From: JARYLZ01 sp964388275
GTDB taxonomy: Bacteria > Bacteroidota > Ignavibacteria > SZUA-365
Assembly (NCBI GenBank): GCA_964388275.1
Contig: CAYLZD010000058.1
Span: forward strand, 1 to 15,175
Direction: 5' to 3'
Length of the DNA: 15,175 nucleotides
Positions 1 to 7,113 of the stretch are shown here, piece after piece. Below the pieces are notes generated by a model that was not told where the DNA came from, did no database searches, and saw only the letters and a program-made list of their open reading frames with translations. How positions within the stretch are numbered: position 1 is the first letter of the stretch; every line of letters begins with the position of its first letter. The translations under genes were made by a program, and so were the position numbers.

Positions 1-21
1 GAGCGGAGGAGCGGGCCGCTT

Positions 22-2088
22 CTATTCCATTCTCACCACCGGCCGCGCCGTTCTTGCGCCTGCCGCTTCGAGGATCAGGTAATACACGCTGGGCGGCGCT
101 CCCCGCATGAGGAAATGCTCCAGCCGCACACCGGGAGCGCCCTCAACGCGGCGTTGCTCCATCGTGCGGCCCAGAGCGTCGCAGACGCGCAAAACCACAT
201 TGCCTCGCGCGGGCGCGCGATAGCTGATTGTAAAACCGCTTTCGCTGAATGGGTGAGGAGCGCAAGAGAGGATTGCAAACTCGATGTCCGATACTGCCGC
301 ACGGGCATCCAGATTCGTGATTTTGTCCTTAAAATCAAAGATAGCGATAAATGCGTCATTGCCTCCTGCGTTATTCATCTGTTCCGCATCCGGGGTAACA
401 GGCAGATCGGTGGATGTTGTTGTCCCTACACAGGTTACAATGCCTGAATTATCGATTATGGATGATAAAATGAATTCGCCTCCATTGCCTACGAAGTAAG
501 TGCTATATAATAACTTTGTGCCTTCGTCATTGATAATAGTGAGGAATGCCTCGAAATAATCATTTTTCACTTTCTTTTCGGCGTCCTCCGTCACGGGAAA
601 ACGGGAAGACGTCGTATAACCTGCCAGTATAACAAAATCGTTAAATAATTGCATGGTCTGAATATTATCGTCCGCTTCTCCACCCAAATATGTGCAGACC
701 TTTATATGGTGTGTAGAGTAGTTTAACCTCATCAGCCACGAATCCACGCTTTCATTGGGACCGTTGGGCTCTGATTTTTCCGGCTGCGCCACACCGTGCG
801 TTGCAGGCAAATTCCTCGAAGTCGTGAAACCTGCGAGAAACAGGTCGCCATCAGAAAACAACATGCGCTCGATCGAGTCCTGTCCACCACCGCCGAAGTA
901 TGTGCAGTAGCTTATCCTCTCAAGTGATGGATCGAGAATGATCAGAAGACCGTCCTCCTCGCCCAGCAAGCTTGACTGCAACGCATTGGAAGGAACGTTG
1001 ATATTTTTCGAACTCGTCAAACCGCCGATTGCAACGCTTCCGTCAGGGAACAGAAGTATGGTGTATGCCTCGTCGTAACCGCTCCCGCCGATGAAAGTGC
1101 CGTAACGGAGATTGCTTCCGGATGAATCGAGGACCACGAGGAACATGTCGTCCTCACCGCCTCCGCTCCATCTCTGTACGGCATTGCTGCTTCGGGGGAA
1201 GCTCGAGAAGGAATTCGTGTACCCGACAGCGTAAATAGAGCCATCGGGGCCGATGGCCATGCTTGTGATTTCATCTGTGCCACGTCCTCCTATGAATGTC
1301 GAGAACAGTAATTGAGTGCCGCTGCTGTCGATTTTGGCAATGAATCCGTCAATGTCACCCCCGCCATATCTTGTCTGAAATGCGCCGGCGGTGACTGGAA
1401 AGTCGCTGGAGGTCGTGTAGCCGGCAACAATGATGTTACCTTGAGAGTCGATTACTGAAGAGTTTATATTTTGTCCTGCTGAACCGCCAAGGTATAGTGA
1501 GTACTCATGACGGCGGCCGTTGTCGGAGTATTTAGATAAATAGCAATCATCGTAACCACGCTTGCCTTTCTGTATCTCTCTCCTGAGATTCGTAAGATCT
1601 GAAGAGCTTGTTATGCCGCATATATAGATATTATTACCGGCATCCCTCGCTATAGTGCCGCCGCCATCTCCAGCGCTGCCTCCGTAGTACGAAGCATACT
1701 GTATGCGAGAATCGGACTGAATTTGGGCTTGATAATCATTGACTATTCTGATTCCTGTCGCGTAAATGATCTCGCAGCTATGATATTTATGTATTCTCCT
1801 GAAGGATGAAACTACCATAACAGAGTCGAATCCAATTAAATCCGGAACGACATACATATTAGTCATTGATACATGCTTATTCGGCTTACAGATATTTAAT
1901 ATTCGAGACAGAGGCACATACGAATCATAATCACATGTTACATTTATGGAAGTATGTATAAAATCGGGAGCCCTAATGTTCGTTGCCGCATAAAGAGATT
2001 CCCGAGCGTACAGTGTAACACACAGCATACAGACATAATGAATTACCGCTGCGATGCATCGAGCAAGCTTGTCGATTATTGATTTCAT
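22..2088 (-). CDS. SBBP beta-propeller repeat protein with T9SS sorting domain
   Basis: Likely secreted or surface-attached protein of about 688 residues with no enzymatic motif seen. After an N-terminal basic/hydrophobic signal peptide (starting MKSIIDKLARC) come seven repeats of about 50-60 residues, each with a Y/F-x-GG-x(2)-D/G start, a 'DSQGNIIVAGYTTSSDFPVT'-type core and a 'GG-D/E-D-x-F' end. This is the SBBP (seven-bladed beta-propeller) signature. The last 70 or so residues (LRVCDALGRTMEQRRVEG, then VYYLILEA) resemble a Por secretion C-terminal sorting domain, which in Bacteroidota directs export by the type IX system. The frame is open 18 codons further upstream, but the ATG at 2088 is chosen because the signal peptide starts there and an AGTAGGT stretch lies just upstream. 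It begins 7 bases after the stop of the preceding minus-strand gene, so the two are probably co-transcribed. The ligand or partner is unknown. Confidence 0.85.
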   Translation of the reverse strand: MKSIIDKLARCIAAVIHYVCMLCVTLYARESLYAATNIRAPDFIHTSINVTCDYDSYVPLSRILNICKPNKHVSMTNMYVVPDLIGFDSVMVVSSFRRIHKYHSCEIIYATGIRIVNDYQAQIQSDSRIQYASYYGGSAGDGGGTIARDAGNNIYICGITSSSDLTNLRREIQKGKRGYDDCYLSKYSDNGRRHEYSLYLGGSAGQNINSSVIDSQGNIIVAGYTTSSDFPVTAGAFQTRYGGGDIDGFIAKIDSSGTQLLFSTFIGGRGTDEITSMAIGPDGSIYAVGYTNSFSSFPRSSNAVQRWSGGGEDDMFLVVLDSSGSNLRYGTFIGGSGYDEAYTILLFPDGSVAIGGLTSSKNINVPSNALQSSLLGEEDGLLIILDPSLERISYCTYFGGGGQDSIERMLFSDGDLFLAGFTTSRNLPATHGVAQPEKSEPNGPNESVDSWLMRLNYSTHHIKVCTYLGGEADDNIQTMQLFNDFVILAGYTTSSRFPVTEDAEKKVKNDYFEAFLTIINDEGTKLLYSTYFVGNGGEFILSSIIDNSGIVTCVGTTTSTDLPVTPDAEQMNNAGGNDAFIAIFDFKDKITNLDARAAVSDIEFAILSCAPHPFSESGFTISYRAPARGNVVLRVCDALGRTMEQRRVEGAPGVRLEHFLMRGAPPSVYYLILEAAGARTARPVVRME

Positions 2089-2095
2089 GGCAGAC

Positions 2096-4201
2096 CTACT
2101 TAGCAACGATGAAGCTTCCGTACCGGATGTTTGCACCTGCACTTAGTACGTAATAATAAATACCGCTCATGTACGAATCCGTCCGCAGCCTGAAAATGCA
2201 TTCATCACTTGCTACCTGACTACTCTCATGGAGCTTCCTTCCCATTGCATCATACAGACGAACGAAAAAGATTTCGGATTCCATGCCTCCGGCCTGCAGA
2301 ATGACGTATTCGCCTGCCGGTTGTGGATACAACGATACGTTTGTCCGGGCTGGTTGATGAGTTTCACTCACACGACGAGCCCGGCATTTGGCTGGCCCGT
2401 CTTCGGAAAAAATGTTTATGATCGTGCTCAATCTCCTCGCAGGCAGGTCAATTGCCCCGCCATGCGCATCGAGAGCGAGATACGTCTTTCGTTCAGGGTA
2501 ATGTGACGGAGGAAGTTCGAAGCCAAGCGTCAGGGAAGTATCGTTGCAGGATGGAAGAACCCGAAAAACCCCGCTCGAACCGATTTCCTGAGACGAGGCG
2601 GAATCGAGCAATATGCCTCGCAGAAAAACGGTATCTCTGGCTTCGAAGACAGGGGATTGCCGAAAGTCGACCTGCCATTGAACGAAATCGCTGCTTCGGA
2701 AACAGAACGATTGCGTGCGCGTTATTTCGCGAAGCTGCATACCACCGGGCGAACCATCGTAACCAGTCAACGAAGGCCCGGAAATCGTGACCATGTATTG
2801 AGCCATGAGTGAATCCGTGAGTACGGGAGTTTTCAGGACGAAAGAAGACAAAATGCGTCTGTCTATTTCATCGGATACGTAATACTCGAATTCCATGTAT
2901 TCCGGCAGACCGGGATCCCATCTCAGGCGATCGGCGCCGCTCGAGCGGAGGTGGTATGGAGTGCTGTCTCCAACTGTTGTAATAAATGCAACCGTGCCGT
3001 CGACGCATTGAAGCTGCGGGCTTCTTGTGTTGAATACCGAAAATCCGGGTATCTCCATGTCTTTGCCCCAGCCGAATCCGGTATCTCTTTTACAAAGAAT
3101 ATTGTGCCTGAGCCGCGCGCCTTCGTAAATTGAATCGTTAACGCTCCACATAACGTACGCGCTCATATCAGGCGCCGAGCCTGATGCAGAAGGACTGCCG
3201 GCGACCACCGGGTCGACGGAACTTTCCGCGCGGTTCCGGTACTTGCGATTGAAAAACGTCTTGACGTTGTTCGTTGGCGAGGGCGATCCGAAATCAAGAA
3301 GCATGTGCACGGTTTTGTGGTGGATTTCGGGACGTATACCAGTGAATTCATTCTTCATTCCTATACAAGCAAGATGTATGAATTCGCCTTCAACAGAGAG
3401 ATGAGGATTATGCAGGTTTCGCACTGTATCGACGGCATAGTCCGACACCCTGTGTATACCCATCGAACTCTGGTCTTTGGCCCTTGCGAAAAGAACCGAA
3501 TTCGAGTCGGACTGAGCTTCCTGCCAGACCAATATCTCCTTTGTCGTGCTCGCTGTAAAAGCAGGGCGAACGGAGATGGAGGAAGTTCCCGAATATCCTT
3601 CAACAAGCAGACGGCCGTGGAGATCAGCGCCCGCGGAAACCTCGGTTTTCAAAGAATCCGGCCATGTCAGCCCGTCGTCTTCACTCGTCATCTCGATCAT
3701 TCCGGAATCGCAGGAGTAATAGATCTTCAGTATGTCATCATACCCTCGCCCGATCACCGGCAGAGGCCCCGGGAAAGCGGAGCTTACCGTATCGAGCGTA
3801 TTCACGGGTCCACGAAGAGCCGCCGTTCTGACAAGATAGCTGCTGTCGGCCCTTTTCTCCTGCCAAACCAGATGGAATGCGCTCCCCGACCACGCGATGG
3901 ACGGCGCGGATGCGTCGTTTTCCGTGTCGGGCTCGTATCTTATCGTGTCCTTCATGAAAGTCAGCGAACTGTTTAGCACAGCGCTGTTCCACGTTGCGCC
4001 GCCGTCCGCCGAAAGATACGTCACTATGAATCCCTTGCCGGCTGCATCGTTGAGCTTTACGGTTGTCGCAAGTGCAAGAGTGTCTCCGCTGTATGCGAGC
4101 TTTTTATGGTTGTTGCAGCATTGTGCATAGGCATCGTTCACATACGGCTGGCGCAGGTCGACATAAAAGGAGTGCTGTCGCAGCCATCGTACCCTACACA
4201 T
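2096..4201 (-). CDS. Exported sialidase/BNR-like protein with T9SS sorting domain (main body)
   Basis: This open frame of about 700 codons encodes the body of a large extracellular protein. It holds recurrent BNR/Asp-box-like stretches (LSADGGATWNSA, TSEDDGLTWPDS), each with S-x-D-x-G-x-T-W, as in sialidase-type beta-propellers, plus 'HLVWQEKRADSSY' and 'ILVWQEAQSDSN' blades. The C-terminus (VSLYPQPAGEYVIL, LYDAMGRKLHES, SGIYYYVLSAG) is a clear Por/T9SS sorting domain. No sialidase active-site set (Arg triad, Tyr/Glu pair) could be assigned, so it may only be a structural propeller. The frame's own first ATG gives no signal peptide. The true N-terminus lies in another frame upstream (4150-4406), so as read the gene is broken near 4165. 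It ends 7 bases before the start of the SBBP gene. Confidence 0.75.
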   Translation of the reverse strand: MCRVRWLRQHSFYVDLRQPYVNDAYAQCCNNHKKLAYSGDTLALATTVKLNDAAGKGFIVTYLSADGGATWNSAVLNSSLTFMKDTIRYEPDTENDASAPSIAWSGSAFHLVWQEKRADSSYLVRTAALRGPVNTLDTVSSAFPGPLPVIGRGYDDILKIYYSCDSGMIEMTSEDDGLTWPDSLKTEVSAGADLHGRLLVEGYSGTSSISVRPAFTASTTKEILVWQEAQSDSNSVLFARAKDQSSMGIHRVSDYAVDTVRNLHNPHLSVEGEFIHLACIGMKNEFTGIRPEIHHKTVHMLLDFGSPSPTNNVKTFFNRKYRNRAESSVDPVVAGSPSASGSAPDMSAYVMWSVNDSIYEGARLRHNILCKRDTGFGWGKDMEIPGFSVFNTRSPQLQCVDGTVAFITTVGDSTPYHLRSSGADRLRWDPGLPEYMEFEYYVSDEIDRRILSSFVLKTPVLTDSLMAQYMVTISGPSLTGYDGSPGGMQLREITRTQSFCFRSSDFVQWQVDFRQSPVFEARDTVFLRGILLDSASSQEIGSSGVFRVLPSCNDTSLTLGFELPPSHYPERKTYLALDAHGGAIDLPARRLSTIINIFSEDGPAKCRARRVSETHQPARTNVSLYPQPAGEYVILQAGGMESEIFFVRLYDAMGRKLHESSQVASDECIFRLRTDSYMSGIYYYVLSAGANIRYGSFIVAK

Positions 4202-4406
4202 CCTCGCGCGTCTTCATTAGTCGCGTGATCGGCAAATTGTACACAAAGTATTCCCACGCGGGGCGTCTGGGTTTGCGCGAATGCCACGATTTGAGGGAGG
4301 AATATCAATGCCATCAGCGGTAGCAAAGCGCGCTTGCTTCGATCAGAAGCTCCCCACCTATTTTTTTGGGGGGAGGGGGATTGAAAATGCGGGTGATGCG
4401 GATCAT
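4150..4406 (-). pseudogene. Frameshifted 5' end (signal peptide) of the T9SS propeller gene
   Basis: The best start is the ATG at 4406-4404, preceded by a strong GAGGAGG Shine-Dalgarno six bases away. It reads MIRITRIFNPPPPKK and then runs into a stop at 4314. One extra base in the C6A7 tract (plus strand 4361-4373, T7G6) would shift it into the frame that reads SKRALLPLMALIFLPQIVAFA followed by QTQTPRVG, a typical signal peptide with cleavage after AFA. That frame continues to about 4165, where one more base in the TTTT run (plus 4165-4168) would join it as ..CDSTPF-YVDLRQPY.. to the 701-codon body. Both corrections have the same sign, one base missing. This could be a truly decayed gene, phase variation, or homopolymer errors in the assembly. 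The ATG at 4314 is an alternative start, but it has no Shine-Dalgarno sequence and no basic n-region. Confidence 0.6.
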
Positions 4407-4702
4407 AGCGCCCTCCTCGGCGATAGGTTGAGACAAAAAAATCTCTTTCGGGGGGAATCTACACCGGCAAAGAGGATAAAGCAAGCAGAACGCACACGCC
4501 GGCATCCAAACGGACTGCTTCCTGAACCGAATCGACATGGAGCTGCACCGATAAAACGGACGCACCGGAACTCATGTCCGGTTTGTCGCCCGATTGAGAG
4601 CACGCCGCGCGCTCGAGGGCGCGGAGTTCCGCGCTCAGTGCGTTGCGTCCGGCGCCAGTGATGGAAGCATCGTCTTATCCGGTCCGTGCGCAGCGCCGCC
4701 TC
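4407..4702. other. Divergent intergenic region, no gene seen
   Basis: This stretch separates the minus-strand surface-protein pair from the plus-strand nrf cluster. Apart from the minus-strand promoter candidate and Shine-Dalgarno, I see no gene in it. The open frames here are short, have arginine- and cysteine-rich compositions and resemble no family. Confidence 0.5.
4456..4484 (-). promoter_or_regulatory. Possible promoter of the T9SS protein pair
   Basis: On the minus strand TTGCTT (4484-4479) and TAGATT (4461-4456) are separated by 17 bases, about 50 bases upstream of the Shine-Dalgarno/ATG at 4406. The match to sigma70 is moderate and Bacteroidota promoters often differ, so this is tentative. 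Confidence 0.25.
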
Positions 4703-4731
4703 TTGACTTCTTCATCACGAAATGCTATCTT
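4703..4731 (+). promoter_or_regulatory. Sigma70-type promoter of the rrf2-nrf cluster
   Basis: TTGACT (4703-4708) and TATCTT (4726-4731) are separated by exactly 17 bases, and TG at 4723-4724 gives an extended -10. The predicted start of transcription is near 4738, so the leader before the ATG at 4761 would be only about 23 bases and carries no clear Shine-Dalgarno sequence. Confidence 0.6.
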
Positions 4732-4735
4732 GAAA

Positions 4736-4760
4736 ATCGATAGTAGACTCGATTATCGAT
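4736..4760. promoter_or_regulatory. Palindromic operator candidate for the Rrf2 regulator
   Basis: A perfect 7-base inverted repeat, ATCGATA (4736-4742) and TATCGAT (4754-4760), with an 11-base spacer, covers the predicted transcription start and abuts the ATG. Rrf2 proteins bind as dimers to palindromes of about this length and commonly repress their own promoter, so autoregulation is a natural reading. The sequence does not obviously match the E. coli NsrR or IscR consensus. Confidence 0.5.
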
Positions 4761-5216
4761 ATGTCAATAGTTTTCAGCAGAGGTTGTGAATACGGAATAC
4801 AGGCGGCGCTGTTCATCGCAGCCGAGCACGGCCGGCGTGTGGGCATACGCGAAATCGCCGGGGAACTGGGCATACCCGTGCATTTCCTGGCAAAAATCCT
4901 TCAAGCCTTGAGTGAGAAGGGTATTCTGGAATCGTACAAGGGCAGCAACGGCGGCTTCACACTGAAAGGAGATCCGGCTGATACGCATCTCATATCCATT
5001 GTGGAAGCGATAGACGGCACGGAAATGTTCAAACGATGCGTTCTCGGCTTCCCGGAATGCGGGGATGAGCACCCTTGTCCGCTGCACGAGAGATGGGGTC
5101 GGCTCCGTGAAACGTTTAGGGAGATGCTGTCATCCGAATCGCTGGCGGATTATCTGCTCCTTTCAAAGGACAAGATCTCCTCCGTTTCACGCATGTTGCA
5201 TGAAGAGAAAGCATGA
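4761..5216 (+). CDS. Rrf2-family Fe-S transcriptional regulator (NsrR/IscR-like)
   Basis: The 151-residue protein has the usual Rrf2 length and opening (SRGCEYGIQAALFIA). A winged helix-turn-helix spans about residues 28-70 (IREIAGELGIPVHFLAKILQ, then the wing SYKGSNGGFTL). Three cysteines, C93, C100 and C106, in the C-terminal half (C-x6-C-x5-C, then PLH) match the cluster-binding arrangement of NsrR, IscR and RsrR, so an NO- or redox-sensitive [2Fe-2S] or [4Fe-4S] cluster is expected. Its stop overlaps the next start (ATGA), placing it at the head of the nrf cluster and making it the likely local regulator. A good promoter and a palindrome lie directly upstream. The signal sensed (NO, nitrite or oxygen) is inferred from the gene context. 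Assignment to NsrR rather than another Rrf2 subfamily is not certain. Confidence 0.88.
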   Translation: MSIVFSRGCEYGIQAALFIAAEHGRRVGIREIAGELGIPVHFLAKILQALSEKGILESYKGSNGGFTLKGDPADTHLISIVEAIDGTEMFKRCVLGFPECGDEHPCPLHERWGRLRETFREMLSSESLADYLLLSKDKISSVSRMLHEEKA

Positions 5217-6367
5217 CCGGGCAACAATGCAGGGTGAAAATCCCGGCTGAATCGGCCGGGACCGCCTCGAGAGCAGGCGGCGGAGCGGCGGGACCCGTGA
5301 AGGTGCTTCGCCGTCCCAAGTCCAACGGCCAGGCAATACGTTTCTGGGCGCAGGCGGCTTTTGCGGCGCTGTGCATTTGGATCGGTGTGGAGTTCACTAT
5401 CTGGCACAACGCCCACAGCGCCGGCCAGATCCCCGTCGTGCAGCGGCCCCCCGGAGTCGAGGGCTTCCTCCCAATCAGCGCGCTGATGAGCGCGTGGTAT
5501 TGGATTCAAACGGGCGTTTTTCATCGCGCGCATCCCGCGGGCATGGTGATACTCATCGCGATCGTGGGAGTCTCGTTGCTTTTCAAGAAGTCGTTCTGCG
5601 GCTGGTTCTGTCCGGTCGGCACGCTCTCGGAAAGCGTGGGCGAGTTCGGCAGGAAGCTTTTCAAGCGCAACTTCGTCCTCCGGAAATGGGCCGACCTGCC
5701 GCTGCGATCCCTCAAATACCTGATGCTCGCCTTTCTCGTTTACGTGGTTTTTTTCGCGATGGACGCCGCTTCGATCGGGACTTTCCTCGACAGTCCTTAT
5801 AATCGGGTGGCCGACGTTAAGATGTTTCTTTTCTTCAAGGAGATTTCCCGCACGAGCATCATCGTCATAGCGTCTCTCACGGCGCTGTCGATGCTCGTCA
5901 AGAACTTCTGGTGCCGATACTTTTGTCCTTACGGAGCGCTGCTCGGTATCGTTGGGCTGTTTAGTCCGTTCCGCGTTGTTCGAAACGCGTCCTCATGCAT
6001 CGACTGCGCGAAATGCGCAAAGGTTTGCCCGGCGTCAATTAAAGTGGACAAGCTGCGTTCGGTGATGTCCGACGAATGCACAAGCTGCATGGCATGCGTC
6101 GACGCCTGCCCGGTGGCCGGCGCGCTCGAGTACAAGGCCGCGCGGTCCTCGCGCTTCAATCTGCGGCCGGCCTGGCTTGCGGCCGCGGCGGCCGCGCTGT
6201 TCATCGCGATCACCGGCTTCGCCATGCTCACAGGAAACTGGCGCGGCGATATTCCGGAAGCGGAGTATTCCCGCCGCATACAGGATATCCGCAATCCGGT
6301 TTACCAGCACAATTACGGCGGCGCGCCGGCGGAAACGCCGGATCATGGCGCTTTGTCGGGACAATGA
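5213..6367 (+). CDS. NapH/CcoG-like membrane polyferredoxin
   Basis: Inner-membrane iron-sulfur protein of 384 residues, probably moving electrons between the quinone pool and a periplasmic or membrane partner. About five hydrophobic segments are visible (near residues 43-63, 107-124, 163-182, 212-230 and 318-338). Two CP motifs typical of the NapH/NosR/CcoG group, C129-GWF-CP and C234-RYF-CP, lie at the ends of helices. They are followed by two [4Fe-4S] ferredoxin motifs, C262-x2-C-x2-C-x3-CP and C289-x2-C-x2-C-x3-CP. The first 40 or so residues are hydrophilic and Ala/Gly-rich. The ATG overlaps the regulator's stop by four bases (ATGA), so translation is coupled. nrfH follows 85 bases downstream. 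No napG-type partner is present. Its place in front of nrfHA suggests an electron-input role, but maturation or sensing roles are also possible. Confidence 0.85.
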   Translation: MTGQQCRVKIPAESAGTASRAGGGAAGPVKVLRRPKSNGQAIRFWAQAAFAALCIWIGVEFTIWHNAHSAGQIPVVQRPPGVEGFLPISALMSAWYWIQTGVFHRAHPAGMVILIAIVGVSLLFKKSFCGWFCPVGTLSESVGEFGRKLFKRNFVLRKWADLPLRSLKYLMLAFLVYVVFFAMDAASIGTFLDSPYNRVADVKMFLFFKEISRTSIIVIASLTALSMLVKNFWCRYFCPYGALLGIVGLFSPFRVVRNASSCIDCAKCAKVCPASIKVDKLRSVMSDECTSCMACVDACPVAGALEYKAARSSRFNLRPAWLAAAAAALFIAITGFAMLTGNWRGDIPEAEYSRRIQDIRNPVYQHNYGGAPAETPDHGALSGQ

Positions 6368-6452
6368 GTATGTTTCACGTAGGCGGATATTCCGCGCTTC
6401 TCATCTCCGCCGCGATACGCCCTGAACAATATCAAGCACATTTATCACTCAG

Positions 6453-7052
6453 ATGAAATCGATAATACGTTTCCTGCTTCCGCCGCCGCAATGGCGCATA
6501 CCCGTGTTTTTTTTGCTCGGTATTCTTGCCGGGCTGGGCGGCGTGGTTTTCGTGGTTTCCAACGCGTCGTCGTATCTCTCCGACAGACCCGAGACCTGCA
6601 TGAACTGTCACGTGATGTCGCCCCAGTTCGCAACCTGGCAAGCGGGCAGCCACGGGCGGGCCGCAACCTGCAACGACTGCCACGTGCCGCAGGACAACTT
6701 CGTGCGCACGTACCTGTTCAAGGCGCAGGACGGCATGCGGCACGCCACCGTATTCACGGCCCGGGCGGAGCCGCAGGTGATACGCATAAAGAACGCCGGC
6801 GCCGACGTCGTGCAGGAAAACTGCATCCGCTGCCACAAGAAGCAGGTGCACTTCGTTTCGATAATAGAAGACAGCGGCGAGGACGCCCGGGAGGGGCGGG
6901 GGGTGTTCTGCTGGCACTGCCATCGCGAAGTGCCCCACGGCCGCGTGAACAGCCTGGCCTCGGTCCCGCACGCCCGCGTGCCCATTCCGTCGGACATCGC
7001 GCCCCCGTGGATGGACCGGCTGCTCGAGAGCGGCGGGCGGCGGCCCGAATGA
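6453..7052 (+). CDS. nrfH: Cytochrome c nitrite reductase small subunit NrfH
   Basis: Membrane-anchored tetraheme quinol dehydrogenase of the NapC/NirT family, 199 residues, which oxidises menaquinol and feeds NrfA on the periplasmic side. One N-terminal transmembrane segment (about residues 14-38) is followed by four heme-binding motifs: CMNCH (49-53), CNDCH (73-77), CIRCH (124-128) and CWHCH (153-157). The first is followed by V-M, giving the CxxCHxM arrangement in which Met is the unusual ligand of heme 1 in NrfH. The ATG at 6453 gives the normal N-terminus, although no Shine-Dalgarno sequence precedes it. It sits 61 bases before nrfA, the standard nrfHA order. Confidence 0.95.
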   Translation: MKSIIRFLLPPPQWRIPVFFLLGILAGLGGVVFVVSNASSYLSDRPETCMNCHVMSPQFATWQAGSHGRAATCNDCHVPQDNFVRTYLFKAQDGMRHATVFTARAEPQVIRIKNAGADVVQENCIRCHKKQVHFVSIIEDSGEDAREGRGVFCWHCHREVPHGRVNSLASVPHARVPIPSDIAPPWMDRLLESGGRRPE

Positions 7053-7113
7053 CAAATCCGATCATTACCTCCACTGTTATTTCAGCTCATCAACAAACAA
7101 AACGCGCAAGCAC

